DNA of 64,000 nucleotides from Deinococcus sp. KNUC1210. Lineage in GTDB: Bacteria > Deinococcota > Deinococci > Deinococcales > Deinococcaceae. The notes beneath the pieces were generated by a model that had not been told where the DNA came from, made no database searches, and worked only from the letters and a program-made list of their open reading frames with translations. Made by a program: the position numbers and the translations under genes. Shown here one piece after another: positions 22,461 to 33,251 of the stretch. The DNA lies in assembly GCF_022344005.1 (NCBI RefSeq), contig NZ_CP092190.1:2371001-2435000 (forward strand), written 5' to 3'. The first letter of the stretch is position 1. Each line of letters starts with the position of its first letter.

Positions 22461-23480
22461 CTAGCCCTCTGCCATGTCCACCGCGCCCTGAATCAGTTCG
22501 GCCAGCTTCGGTTCGCGCTCCATGAGGCCGACGAGTTCTCCCAGTTGGCCCACCGCCTGAAACTTGCTGACGAGCGTGGCGACGTACAGTTGCAGCCATT
22601 CGGGACTGGCCTGATCAGCCAGCCACGAGAAGGCGTGAAATCCCTCCTGGGCATTCTGGGCGCGGGCTGCCAGCCCCACCACCGCCGCGTAGCGCACGCT
22701 CGGCTCGGCGGGCAGGCGCAGGCTCACCGAGTCGCCGCGCAGCACCGTTTCCAGGTCGGGAAGCTGTTCGTACAGCCGCACGAAGGCCGCGAATTCCGAT
22801 CCCGCACCCTCTCCGATGGCGGGGGCCACGTCCAGCCCGGCGCGGTGCAGTCTGGCAGCCATTTCCCAGGCGCGGGGGCTGGGCCAGGCGGGTTGGGCGG
22901 TGTCGAGCCTGTGCAGCTGTTCGGGCCGGAAGGTCAGGAAGGCCAACACGTGTTCATGCAGGCCCCGGTTCAGGGCGTAGCTGCGAAACGCCTCGAAATC
23001 GGGCCGCACCGTCAGATGCAGAAAGCGGTTGGCGAGCGGAGCGGGCATGTCGAAAACGCTGGCGCGGTCTTCCTTGCGGTTGCCGGCGGCCCATACGAAC
23101 CAGCCGTCCGGCAGTTCGTAGCTGCCCACCTTGCGGTCGAGAATCAATTGCTGAGCCATGCCCTGCATCGTGGGCGGGGCCATGTTCACCTCGTCCAGAA
23201 ACAGAACGCCGCGCCCGGAAGTGGGCAGAAATTCCGGCGGATACCAGCGGCTCACGCCGCCCACGCCGCTCTCGTTGGCCTGCGCCACCGGCAGCCCGCG
23301 CAGATCGGTGGGCGCAAGCTGCGACAGGCGCACGTCCACGAATTCCAGGCCGTGCTGCCGCGCCACCTGCGCCACCACGCTCGACTTGCCCACGCCGGGC
23401 GGTCCCCAGATCATGGTCGAGAGCGGCAGAGACTGGGTGATCAGAGCGCTCAGGTACTGTGCCAGTTCGGCGGGGGTCAT
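22461..23480 (-). CDS. MoxR-family AAA+ ATPase
   Basis: About 339 residues. Walker A is MIWGPPGVGKSSVV near residue 25, Walker B GRGVLFLDEVNMAPPT near 90, and sensor 1 FVWAAGNRKEDR near 125. An arginine-finger region follows (APLANRFLHL). The C-terminal part is helical and specific to the MoxR branch that works with VWA or DUF2201 partners. It is the first gene of the MoxR-DUF2201 pair. The ATG at 23480 is preferred; a TTG two codons earlier lies better placed behind AGGAG and is possible. Confidence 0.87.
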   Translation of the reverse strand: MTPAELAQYLSALITQSLPLSTMIWGPPGVGKSSVVAQVARQHGLEFVDVRLSQLAPTDLRGLPVAQANESGVGGVSRWYPPEFLPTSGRGVLFLDEVNMAPPTMQGMAQQLILDRKVGSYELPDGWFVWAAGNRKEDRASVFDMPAPLANRFLHLTVRPDFEAFRSYALNRGLHEHVLAFLTFRPEQLHRLDTAQPAWPSPRAWEMAARLHRAGLDVAPAIGEGAGSEFAAFVRLYEQLPDLETVLRGDSVSLRLPAEPSVRYAAVVGLAARAQNAQEGFHAFSWLADQASPEWLQLYVATLVSKFQAVGQLGELVGLMEREPKLAELIQGAVDMAEG

Positions 23481-23705
23481 GCTCAAGGTGCGTCAACTCC
23501 TTTCGGGCCTGCGAGACGTGCAGAGAGGGACGGGCAGAGCGGAACATCAGGGGGCGGCGTGCACTGCCGATCAGGTCTGAAGAGGCTGAGCCGCCCAGGG
23601 TCCGGGAAGGCCGGAAAGTGTCAGCGGCGGGAAAGGTGAAATCACCAGAAACGAAGTATACGGATTCCTCTTCCCGGCGCTGTGAACCGGGCAGAGGAGA
23701 CGGCG

Positions 23706-25439
23706 TTAACTGGGTCCGACTGGATTCATCTGGTTGTAGCGGCTCCAGGCCTCGCGCCGCCGCGCCGCGCCCATCAGCACCGTGACCTGACTGGCGAAGA
23801 TGCGGGCAATCTGCAGATCCTGTTCGCTGAAGGGATGACTGTCGCTCACGCGGTCGAGATTCAGGTGGGCGATCACTTCATTGCCGAGCAGCAGCGGAAT
23901 GCAGAGTGTGGTCTTCAGCTCGTGGATACGCCCGCTCTTTCCGATGTCGTCTGCCTTCTCGTGTTCCGGTACCGGCATGCTGGACCGCATCAAAATCTCT
24001 TCTCCGGTCATGAGGCGTGGCTCGCCCTGCCTCCAGTTCTTTTCGCCCAGACCGTACCAGTACAGCTGTGCGGCGCGGCTGTAGCGCGTGCCCAGCAACT
24101 CGGCGCTGAAGCCGATCTGGGCCCGCTGCACGAAGAATTCGCCCTCGCGCACATCGATGCTGCCCAGTTCGGCGTTCGGCACGCTCAGGATGGCGATCTG
24201 AAGCAGCCGCATCCATTCCGCGTCGGTCAGTTCGTGGTCCGTGTCTGCCGGCTCGATGCTCGACTGCAACTTGTCCACGAACAGCGGCTGCAGCGCCCGA
24301 AGATCCTCTCCCGGCAGGGTCGGGGGTTCTGTCACAGTGCCCGCGATTTCGGTGCGGTTGCGTCCGTTGGCCTTGGCACGGAACAGCGCCAGATCGGCGC
24401 GGCGCTGGGCCGCCTGCGGCGTTTCGTTGCCGAACAAGCGGGCCATGCCCACCGAGCAGCTCAGCTGCCTGTCGGTACTGGTGGGATGACTGACCTCGCG
24501 CATGTGCAGCAGTACGGCTTCGGCCACCTCTCTGGCGGTTTCGGCGGTGTCTGGTTCGCCGGGCAGTGCCGCACTCAGCAGAATCGCGAATTCCTCGCCG
24601 CCCAGTCGGTAAGCCCGCTCGTTTCTGGGAAGCGACCTGCTGAGTGCGTCTGCCGCGCCCACCAGATATTCGTCGCCCACATCGTGTCCGAAGCGGTCGT
24701 TGATGGTCTTGAAATGGTCGAGGTCGATCACCAGTACCCAGCCACCCGGCTTCAGCGTGTCCAGATCATGCTCGAACTGGCGGCGATTCCACAGACCTGT
24801 CAGCGCGTCGGTGTGCGCCTGCTTCGAAAGCCGCGAACTGATCGCCAGCATCCTGAAACGAGAGCGGTTGACTTGTGCGCCCGCCATGAAGCCCAGCAGG
24901 TTGCACAGGACCAGCACCACCGCTTCCCACAGCCCCAGCAGGCCGCCGGGAGACAGCAGAAACGGCACGCCCACCGGCAGCAGCACCGGCAGCAGCCGCC
25001 ACCAGACCTGTCGCCACGGAAAGTGCAGCACGTTCATCGGGGCCGTGAAGATCGCTCCCATCGTCACCACTCCCATGCTCGCGATCAGCGGCGCAATCAG
25101 GTCGTTCGGATGATGGTCGATGACGCTGTACATCAGGTCGGGCAGCAGCATCAGCAGGGCCGTCAGCAGGGTCCAGGCTGGCCCGTAGCCCAGCAGCACC
25201 GTCAGCATTGGAACATACCGTAAATCTGCAAAGCTCTCGGCCCACTGGATGTCGCCCTGTTTGATCAGCGGGGCCGGATACAGCCGCATGACATACGCCG
25301 TGATCACCGCCAGAAAGACGTGAACAATGGCGTTTGTACGCGACAGTTTGAGGGGCCAGCCCCGAAAAGTCTGGCTTACCACAAATGCCCCGCTGACAAG
25401 CATGGACATGTTCCAGCCAAAAGCCAGCCAATCGAGCAT
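23706..25439 (-). CDS. 5TM receptor - GGDEF - GAF signalling protein (probable diguanylate cyclase)
   Basis: A 577-residue sensor. Residues 1-190 form five or six membrane helices resembling the LytS/YhcK 5TM receptor domain. A GGDEF domain follows (DALTGLWNRRQFEHDL) with an intact RLGGEEF active site. The I-site RxxD is missing (PRNE at that place), so product inhibition through it is unlikely. The C-terminal 170 residues form a GAF domain (TTLCIPLLLGNEVIAHLNL). It should make c-di-GMP in response to membrane and cytosolic ligands, both unknown. TATTAT lies 5 nt before the ATG. It is divergent from prfC. Confidence 0.85.
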   Translation of the reverse strand: MLDWLAFGWNMSMLVSGAFVVSQTFRGWPLKLSRTNAIVHVFLAVITAYVMRLYPAPLIKQGDIQWAESFADLRYVPMLTVLLGYGPAWTLLTALLMLLPDLMYSVIDHHPNDLIAPLIASMGVVTMGAIFTAPMNVLHFPWRQVWWRLLPVLLPVGVPFLLSPGGLLGLWEAVVLVLCNLLGFMAGAQVNRSRFRMLAISSRLSKQAHTDALTGLWNRRQFEHDLDTLKPGGWVLVIDLDHFKTINDRFGHDVGDEYLVGAADALSRSLPRNERAYRLGGEEFAILLSAALPGEPDTAETAREVAEAVLLHMREVSHPTSTDRQLSCSVGMARLFGNETPQAAQRRADLALFRAKANGRNRTEIAGTVTEPPTLPGEDLRALQPLFVDKLQSSIEPADTDHELTDAEWMRLLQIAILSVPNAELGSIDVREGEFFVQRAQIGFSAELLGTRYSRAAQLYWYGLGEKNWRQGEPRLMTGEEILMRSSMPVPEHEKADDIGKSGRIHELKTTLCIPLLLGNEVIAHLNLDRVSDSHPFSEQDLQIARIFASQVTVLMGAARRREAWSRYNQMNPVGPS

Positions 25440-25514
25440 ATCCCATAATACTCATTTAAACACTGTCTGTTTTCTTTCTTGTGTTATTTATCTGCGACGA
25501 AGAGGGGCGATTTC

Positions 25515-25523
25515 TGATATTCT
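25515..25523 (+). promoter_or_regulatory. Extended -10 promoter for the prfC leader
   Basis: TGATATTCT is an extended -10 element (TGn followed by TATTCT at 25518-25523). It ends 6 nt before an ATG, the same spacing as the leaderless genes in this window. No -35 box is obvious. Confidence 0.55.
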
Positions 25524-25529
25524 GACCAG

Positions 25530-25559
25530 ATGACGCGCCTCGCCCCGACTCCGCCCTAG
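25530..25559 (+). CDS. Possible leaderless leader peptide upstream of prfC
   Basis: A nine-codon reading frame, MTRLAPTPP-stop (TAG), begins 6 nt after an extended -10 box. It ends 143 nt before the prfC start. The last two sense codons are Pro-Pro immediately before the stop, a context known to slow peptide release. Because prfC encodes release factor 3, a stop-stalling leader would make regulatory sense, but this is inference. The frame is too short for codon statistics and could be chance. Confidence 0.4.
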   Translation: MTRLAPTPP

Positions 25560-25702
25560 CGGCTGACTTCACCGGCTGACGGCACCAACATAGGGCCTGT
25601 CCTGGACGGCTTTTCCCGCCTCCTGACATCCTGAGTACCGAGTTTTCCGACTGACTTTCCCCTTGACAAGCTGGGCCGAGTTGCTGGCCCGCAGGAGTGT
25701 TC

Positions 25703-27322
<1,620 letters not shown>

Positions 27323-27328
27323 AGACAA

Positions 27329-27799
27329 TCAGGCACTGCACAGATAGCTGACCCTTATCCAGTGTCGAGAGGTACGGATTATCATTTCCCATCCTTCCCA
27401 GGCAGGAAAGTTGTGCGTCATGCCGTCAATAAAATCAAGCTCAATGTTATCTGGAAGGTACTGCTTTATATCCGGAGACATCTGCGATGAAATATGCCCC
27501 CATTCCTCTTGATTGATCTCTTCTGTGTTTTCTATACCTTCGTACCCTGATTCTGGAATCGAACGGGGGCTATCATACCCAAAATCATTCAGTTTTGAGT
27601 ATCGCAAGCTCTGTATAAGGAAATGCAGCGGAGAGTCGAAATTCTTGAGCACTCCTATGAAAACTTCTACAGAAACGCTCTCGGTGAGATACGGAGGAAG
27701 TATTGGCACGCCCTCAAGAAAATGGGCGATCATAGGTCTGAGCTTTCTTCTGCTCTCTCGGTAAACATATCGGCGGTATTGCTCGGCCTTGATAAGCAT
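27329..27799 (-). CDS. Hypothetical protein, AT-rich orphan
   Basis: A 156-residue protein with no recognised motif, rich in Tyr, Ile, Ser and acidic residues. Its base composition is clearly lower in G+C than its neighbours, suggesting horizontal acquisition. A purine-rich site (AGAGGG) lies about 11 nt before the ATG. It lies 15 bp after the stop of the 27814-28749 gene on the same strand and could be read from that transcript. Only 6 bp separate its stop from the convergent prfC stop, so it may have inserted at the end of prfC. Confidence 0.6.
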   Translation of the reverse strand: MLIKAEQYRRYVYRESRRKLRPMIAHFLEGVPILPPYLTESVSVEVFIGVLKNFDSPLHFLIQSLRYSKLNDFGYDSPRSIPESGYEGIENTEEINQEEWGHISSQMSPDIKQYLPDNIELDFIDGMTHNFPAWEGWEMIIRTSRHWIRVSYLCSA

Positions 27800-27813
27800 G
27801 TATGTTTTCCCTC

Positions 27814-28749
27814 TTACCCTGCCACCTGTTCTTTGACGAGGCCTGACCGCAGGAATTCCTGAAGCAGTGGCTCCAGATCGTGCAGGGCGACGTCGCTCCG
27901 CATGGCATATTCGGCAGGGGTCAGGTGGTCGGAGAGGGCGCGGAGGAAGGTCAGGCCGAGTGCGCCGTGCTGGGTGCGGAAGCTCTGATGAACGTTTGTG
28001 ATGGCGTTCAGGGCGTCTTTGCCGCGCAGGGTCAGGTTGTACTGTCCGTGTGCCCAGCCTGCCAGACTGCGCGGCAGAATCAGCGTCTGCGGGCGCAGCG
28101 GGGCCGGAAACGCGCCCTCGTAGGGGAGGGTGGCTGGCATGGTCGCCACGATTTCGCCGCGTGCGTAGAAAATAGCTCCGGTCGGGCGGGCGTGCAGGCC
28201 AGTGAAATCTTCGGTCAGGTTGAATTTCCAGGCTCGGCTGCCCACCCCCGACAGGATGTGTGCCAGCGTGGCGGGCAGGGCGTAAGCGCTCAGGGGTGCG
28301 CCCTCTTCGTACAGGTGCAGCAGTTCGCCCAGCGCCTGTTCTCCGGTGCTGCTCACGCTGGCGGCAGCGACGGTGCGGCCCTCGTATACCAGCACGAACG
28401 CCGCCTGATCGCCCAGAGCAGCATGCAGGTAGCCGAACCAGCCCAGGTCGTGCAGATGGCGCAGGAAGTCGTGCAGGTTGCAGAAGCCTGCGCTCAGGCC
28501 CATGAAGCTGATGGACATCTGCGGCAGAAACCGCGCCAGAAACGGGCTGCTGCTGGGAAACATGGCCGTGAGTTCGGGTATCACCAGCAGCGGATCCAGA
28601 GGCTCTTCGGCGGGATCGGGTTCGGGCACAGTTTCGGCAGCGGCAGGCAGGACCGGTGTAATCAGGATGTCGGCGGTGGGTTCGGCAGGCGGTCGGTCGG
28701 CGGTCGGTTCGGCGGGCAGCTGGACCGGCTGTTTCTTCTTTCTGGGCAT
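27814..28749 (-). CDS. Conserved-looking hypothetical protein
   Basis: A 311-residue protein. A basic start (MPRKKKQPVQ) is followed by a low-complexity Pro/Ala/Glu/Thr segment with a short duplication (PAEPTAD twice). A folded domain of about 250 residues then contains FMGLSAGFCNLHDFLRHL, FVLVYEGRTVAAAS and AIFYARGEIVATMPATLPYEGAF. I do not recognise the family. Coding quality is typical of the host. The ATG at 28749 lies 15 bp after the stop of the carbonic-anhydrase-like gene and has a purine-rich site (GAGGGG) upstream, so the two probably share a transcript. Confidence 0.7.
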   Translation of the reverse strand: MPRKKKQPVQLPAEPTADRPPAEPTADILITPVLPAAAETVPEPDPAEEPLDPLLVIPELTAMFPSSSPFLARFLPQMSISFMGLSAGFCNLHDFLRHLHDLGWFGYLHAALGDQAAFVLVYEGRTVAAASVSSTGEQALGELLHLYEEGAPLSAYALPATLAHILSGVGSRAWKFNLTEDFTGLHARPTGAIFYARGEIVATMPATLPYEGAFPAPLRPQTLILPRSLAGWAHGQYNLTLRGKDALNAITNVHQSFRTQHGALGLTFLRALSDHLTPAEYAMRSDVALHDLEPLLQEFLRSGLVKEQVAG

Positions 28750-28763
28750 CTCGGACCCCTCAC

Positions 28764-29301
28764 TCACCGCGCTGCTCCGGTGTCGGCAGCGTCGGAGGTC
28801 AGGAGGCGCAGACCCTCGCGGAAACGCACGCCGTTCTGAACGTAGTGCGCGGCGTTGTCGCCCTGCCCCGCCGGACCCACCACCCGTGCGGGAATACCGA
28901 CCGCCAGCATGCCGTTCTGGCACCTCACGCCCCTCGGGCAGTAGCGCCCCCGCGCCCAGCACCGCGCCTCGCCCCAGCCGCGACCCATTCAGCAGAATCG
29001 CTCCCATGCCCACCAGACTGCCCTCTTCGCAGGTGGCTCCGTGCACGACGGCGCGGTGGCCCACCGTCACACCTGCCTTCAGGGTGCAGGGAAAGCCAGG
29101 GTCGGCGTGTAGAACCGCGCCGTCCTGGACATTACTTCCCTCGCCCACCGTCAGCGGCTCGGTATCGCCGCGCAGCACGGCCCCAAACCACACGCTCGCG
29201 TGGGCCGCCACCTGTACCTGTCCGATGATGTCGGCGCTGGGAGCCACGAAAGCAGAAGGATCGATCAGGGGAGCGTGGTCGTTCAGGGCATACAGCGGCA
29301 T
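28764..29301 (-). CDS. Gamma-carbonic anhydrase-like hexapeptide-repeat protein (apparent frameshift near 28919)
   Basis: A left-handed beta-helix protein of the YrdA/PaaY group, about 178 residues after bridging one surplus base. Hexapeptide turns are seen in APSADIIGQVQVAAHASVWFG, GEGSNVQDGAVLHADPG and CEEGSLVGMGAILLNGSRLG. The zinc-ligand histidines of the family appear at VTVGHRAVVHGA. After LLPEGREV the frame is lost near 28919; the other frame continues QNGMLAVGIPARVVGPAG to the stop at 28764. GGAGG lies 5 nt before the ATG at 29301. Members are carbonic anhydrases or carnitine-related acyltransferase-like proteins; activity here is unknown. Confidence 0.82.
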
Positions 29302-29402
29302 GCGTCCTCCGGGGCAGGGCAGGTGAACGGCGTCTGTCGGTCAGCGGCTGTGAATCTGGACAGGGCGGCCTCTCCTTGATCGGGTGAAGCGCAGAGAGGG
29401 CG

Positions 29403-29819
29403 TCAGGAACGGGTGGTCAGGGCGTCTTGGAGCAGGCGGCGGTCTTCAGCGTAGCGTAACATCTGGGCGGCAACGTCCGGTGCAAAGTAGCCGCCCTCGC
29501 TGAAGGTGTCCTCCAGACTCAGGGTGTCTTCCTGGCTGTGCATCACGAACCAGTGAATCTCGCGTGCCTCGCCCCGGTCGTTGGTGTACCGGGTGGGGGA
29601 GAGCGGGGCCACCACCTCGGCCTGCACGCCGCCCTCCTCCCGGACCTCGCGGCGGGCCGTGTCTTCCAGCGTTTCGCCCGCCTCGACATGCCCCTTCGGA
29701 AAGGCCCACGCGCCGCTGCGGTAGCGCACCAGCAACACGCCGCCGCTCGGCCCGAACACCACGCCGCCCGCGCCCAGGATGACCGTTTCTGTGCTGCTCG
29801 CCCTATCTGGCTGTGACAT
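29403..29819 (-). CDS. Nudix hydrolase
   Basis: A 138-residue Nudix protein. The box runs GHVEAGETLEDTARREVREE, followed by GG, with all metal-binding glutamates. The preceding GVLLVRYRSGAWAFPKGH is typical of diadenosine polyphosphate hydrolase-like members (WxFPKGH), so an Ap4A-type substrate is plausible. The ATG at 29819 is preferred because TATACT lies 7 nt before it; an in-frame start at 29852 would sit upstream of that promoter. It is divergent from the DUF898 gene. Confidence 0.87.
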   Translation of the reverse strand: MSQPDRASSTETVILGAGGVVFGPSGGVLLVRYRSGAWAFPKGHVEAGETLEDTARREVREEGGVQAEVVAPLSPTRYTNDRGEAREIHWFVMHSQEDTLSLEDTFSEGGYFAPDVAAQMLRYAEDRRLLQDALTTRS

Positions 29820-29893
29820 GCCCGGCAGTATAGGGCGCTGCTGGGCGCACAACCGCAGCCACCTGCCGCCGTAGCAGGCTCTACCATGAATGC

Positions 29894-31087
29894 ATGGACG
29901 ATGTGCCGACCCTTTCCCAGTCGCCTCTTCCCTCTGTCGCCGGGCCGCTCACGCTCAGCAAAGAGGCGCTGCCGGCTGCCGCGCCTGCCCCGCTGCCGCC
30001 CACCATCGTCACGCTGCCACTGGCGTTCACCGGACAGCCGGGCGAATTCTTCCGCATCTGGATCGTCAATGTGCTGCTGAGCGTGCTGACGCTCGGCCTG
30101 TATTCTCCGTGGGCGCGGGTCCGGACCCGGCAGTATTTTTACGGTCATACCTGGCTGGACGGCCACGCCTTCGAGTACACCGCCCAGCCGATCGCGCTGC
30201 TGCGCGGCTTTCTGCTGGTGGGGGGGCTGTTCGTGGTGTATTCGCTCAGCCAGCGCTTCGAGGCGTACCAGTGGATCAGTTACCTGCTGCTGGGAGTGTT
30301 CTTCGTCACGTACCCGTGGCTGGTCTACCGCTCACTAAAATTCAATGCCGCGAATACCGTCTACCGGGGCTTGTCCTTTCATTTTCACGGAAATGCACGC
30401 GCGGCCTACGTCGCCTATTTCCTGCTGCTGCTGACGGTGCCGTTCACGCTGGGCCTGACATATCCGCTGGCGGTGTGGTTCCAGCGCCGCTATCTGCTGG
30501 AAAACGCGGCCTACGGCACCGCCCGCACGCGCTGGGGAAAGGACGTGGGGCCGGTGTATCTCACCTTCCTGATTGCGGTGGGCATCGGCATTGTCGTCGT
30601 CTGTACCCTCGGCTTCCTGGCCTTCGGAGGAATCGCGCTGCTCGGCGTGAGTGGCGGCCTGAGCGGGATCTTTCAGCGCCCTGACAGCGATGCGGCGGAC
30701 ACTCTCCAGACCTTTGTGCTGCTGGGACTGGCTGCCACCGGATACGTCCTGATGATTCTGGTGTATACCGCGCTGTGGCAGTACATCCGGGCGGCGCTGC
30801 TGAAATACAGCCTGCAAGACCTGTATGTGGGCGACACGCTGCGCCTTCAGGCCACCTTCGACCCAGTACGGCTGGCGTGGATCGGCGTGTCGAATCTGCT
30901 GGCCCAGATCGTGACGCTGGGCCTCCTGACGCCCTGGGCAGAGGTGAGGCGCACGCGTTACCTGCTGAGCGGCGTGCAGGTGCAGACGATTGCGAGCCTC
31001 GACGACTTCCAGGCCGACGTGAACGCCAGCGAGTCGGCACTGGGCGAGGCGGCCCACGAATTCTTCAATTTCGACCTGGGCTTCTGA
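29894..31087 (+). CDS. DUF898 (YjgN-like) multi-pass membrane protein
   Basis: A 397-residue inner-membrane protein with two homologous halves. Each has the DUF898 pattern LTLGLYSPWARVRTRQYF or LGLLTPWAEVRRTRYLL after a helix, and the central part carries FTLGLTYPLAVWFQRRYLL. About eight membrane helices are visible. The family's function is unknown, but it is frequently encoded just before an M48 peptidase, as here. TACCAT ends 6 nt before the ATG. The stop overlaps the next gene's start by one base. Confidence 0.85.
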   Translation: MDDVPTLSQSPLPSVAGPLTLSKEALPAAAPAPLPPTIVTLPLAFTGQPGEFFRIWIVNVLLSVLTLGLYSPWARVRTRQYFYGHTWLDGHAFEYTAQPIALLRGFLLVGGLFVVYSLSQRFEAYQWISYLLLGVFFVTYPWLVYRSLKFNAANTVYRGLSFHFHGNARAAYVAYFLLLLTVPFTLGLTYPLAVWFQRRYLLENAAYGTARTRWGKDVGPVYLTFLIAVGIGIVVVCTLGFLAFGGIALLGVSGGLSGIFQRPDSDAADTLQTFVLLGLAATGYVLMILVYTALWQYIRAALLKYSLQDLYVGDTLRLQATFDPVRLAWIGVSNLLAQIVTLGLLTPWAEVRRTRYLLSGVQVQTIASLDDFQADVNASESALGEAAHEFFNFDLGF

Positions 31088-32151
31088 TGGAGCCGTCCGG
31101 TTCTCTGGTCTTCAGCGCCAGCTATTTCGACGGCCTGACCTCGCGTGATCGCCAGGCCGAGGTGCGGGTGCAGGGCACAGACCTGGTGGTGTCTTCCGAG
31201 ACGCTCGAAGCCCGCTATCCGCTGAGCGCGGTGGGCATCGAGCCGCCGCTGGGTCGTCAGCGCCGGGTGCTGAAACTGCCGGGCAGCGCACGTCTGGAAA
31301 CCGACGCGCTGGAAGCGGTGGCCGCCCTGGAACTGCGGCTGGGCCGCAATGTGGGCCTGACCCGCGTGCAGCGCCTGGAAGCCCGCTGGCCGGTCGCGCT
31401 GGGGTCGCTGGTGGGACTGCTGATCTGCGCGGTCCTGTTCGTACTGTATGGGCTGCCCGCTGTGGCGCGGCTGGCGGCGGCCATCACCCCGCCGGGCATC
31501 ATGGCGACGCTCGACGCCGAAACGGTGCGGGCCATTGACGGGCGCTATCTGAAACCATCTGCGCTGAGCGCGAACACGCAGGCCAGAATTTCCGCCGAAT
31601 TTCGGCAGATGGCCCTGAAGCGCGGCGGCCCGTACCGCTTCCGGCTGCTGTTCCGGGACGGCGGAGAACTGGTCGGGGCCAACGCCTTCGCGCTTCCCGG
31701 CGGCAGCGTCTTCCTGACCGATGAACTGGTGCGGCTGGCCCACGACGACCGCGAGATTCTGGGCGTGCTGGCGCACGAGATCGGACATGTCGAGCATCGC
31801 CACGCCATGCAGCAGATCTATCAGGGGCTGGGCCTGACGCTCGCGTTTTCGGTGGTCGCCGGAGACGTGACGAGCGCGGCCTCGGTGGCAGCCGCCATTC
31901 CAGCACTGCTGCTGAACAGCGGCTATTCACGCGGGGCCGAGACGCAGGCCGACGACGATGCCGGACGCTGGCTGATGCAGACCTACGGCACCACCAGACC
32001 CCTTCAGGACCTCCTGAAACGCCTGATCGAGCAGGACGGACCCGAGACGCACGACCGCGTGCTGGATATGCTGGCGAGCCATCCCGGTGAGGCGCAGCGG
32101 CTGTCGCACCTGCGGGCCATCGAGGCGGCGGGGAAGGGCGCTACACCCTGA
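31087..32151 (+). CDS. M48-family zinc metallopeptidase
   Basis: A 354-residue protein starting at the ATG that overlaps the DUF898 stop (TGATG). The N-terminal 100 residues form a small beta domain, followed by a membrane helix (VALGSLVGLLICAVLFVLYG). The protease domain has LAHEIGHVEHRHAM near residue 230 and the third ligand glutamate in YSRGAETQADDDAGRWL. This is the usual partner of DUF898 proteins and is probably a periplasmic or membrane-facing quality-control protease. Confidence 0.88.
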   Translation: MEPSGSLVFSASYFDGLTSRDRQAEVRVQGTDLVVSSETLEARYPLSAVGIEPPLGRQRRVLKLPGSARLETDALEAVAALELRLGRNVGLTRVQRLEARWPVALGSLVGLLICAVLFVLYGLPAVARLAAAITPPGIMATLDAETVRAIDGRYLKPSALSANTQARISAEFRQMALKRGGPYRFRLLFRDGGELVGANAFALPGGSVFLTDELVRLAHDDREILGVLAHEIGHVEHRHAMQQIYQGLGLTLAFSVVAGDVTSAASVAAAIPALLLNSGYSRGAETQADDDAGRWLMQTYGTTRPLQDLLKRLIEQDGPETHDRVLDMLASHPGEAQRLSHLRAIEAAGKGATP

Positions 32152-32201
32152 GCGGCCCGCAACGGCTGTTCCGGCCTTCCAGGTCCGGTCGCTGCTTCAG
32201 C

Positions 32202-33194
32202 TCAGAACCAGTGGGCGGGATAGGCGGTGTTCGGGTACACTTCCCGCGCCAGTGCCAGCCAGCGTGCCCAGTCGGACGGGCTGTAGCGGCGTGAGAGGTG
32301 CAGCAGTTGAAGCTGCCCCGCGCCTGCCCGCCGCGCCAGTTCGGCCACCTGCAACACGGTGGTGTGGTGGTTCTTCGCGGCCCGCGCCGTGTCTTCCGGG
32401 GCGTACTGGGCCTCGGCGTAGAGCGTCTGGACGCCTGCCAGCAGCGGAGTCAGCCGCGTCAGTTCCGCTTCGTCCAGCAGAAAATCGCTGAGATAGGCCA
32501 GCGAATCGCCCGGAACGGGTTTCAGCAGGTTCGCCCGCAGCTCTTCGGCTTCCAGCTCGGTGCCGTTGACAGTCACCGTGGCTGCCTGCCCCGTCTTGAG
32601 GTCGTTGAGCCACGGCCCACCCTTCAGGCCCAGTGCCCGCAGCGCCTCCTTGCTGACGGCCAGCCGCGCCGGTTCGTTCAGCAGGTAGCCCAGACTCACG
32701 CCGTGATGAGACAGCGTCAGCGCCCTCACCTCGACTTCGGTCGTCTGGAGGAACAGACCTGCCGTCAGCGGGCGTTCTCCCGCGTCGTGTGCGGTCTGAA
32801 AACCCTCGCGCGCCTCGAAGCGGGCGCTGCGAACCCGTGGGCCATCCAGCTCGTGAACGTGCCACACGCCGCGCAGCTCAGCTCTCAGATTCCAGAGGTA
32901 GCCCTGAAAGCGGTGGCTCAGCACCTCAATGCTGCCGGGCGGCCCCCAGACGTGGTTTTCACGCTCTGTGCGGTCGAAATTGAGGCGAAAGTAGGCATCG
33001 AAGCCGCCGACATGATCCATGTGGAAATGCGAGAACAGCAGGTGGTCGATGCTCAGGATGTCGCTGATCGGCAGGCTGTCCAGGACCCCTGCGCCGCAGT
33101 CGAGCAGCAGGCGGGTCTGACGCTGCCCGGAATCTGCCGTGACCAGCAGGGCATTGTCGTGAGAGGGAAGGCCGAGGACATGTGCCTGCAACAT
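32202..33194 (-). CDS. Metallo-beta-lactamase-fold protein, RNase Z-like
   Basis: A 330-residue MBL-fold hydrolase. The metal motif is LLFSHFHMDHVGGFDAYF near residue 55. Later elements are SLAYLSDFLLDEAEL with the bridging aspartate, the AEAQYAPEDTARAAKNHHTT segment and the final histidine in LLHLSRRYSP. The order resembles ribonuclease Z/ElaC-type phosphodiesterases, although the exosite arm expected of true tRNase Z is not evident. It could process tRNA 3' ends or act on another phosphodiester. TATGCT lies 7 nt before the ATG at 33194. Confidence 0.8.
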   Translation of the reverse strand: MLQAHVLGLPSHDNALLVTADSGQRQTRLLLDCGAGVLDSLPISDILSIDHLLFSHFHMDHVGGFDAYFRLNFDRTERENHVWGPPGSIEVLSHRFQGYLWNLRAELRGVWHVHELDGPRVRSARFEAREGFQTAHDAGERPLTAGLFLQTTEVEVRALTLSHHGVSLGYLLNEPARLAVSKEALRALGLKGGPWLNDLKTGQAATVTVNGTELEAEELRANLLKPVPGDSLAYLSDFLLDEAELTRLTPLLAGVQTLYAEAQYAPEDTARAAKNHHTTVLQVAELARRAGAGQLQLLHLSRRYSPSDWARWLALAREVYPNTAYPAHWF

Positions 33195-33251
33195 GCCGGG
33201 CAGCATAGAGGGTCGCTGCCGGGTGCGCCTGTGCCGAATGGCTCACTCGGG

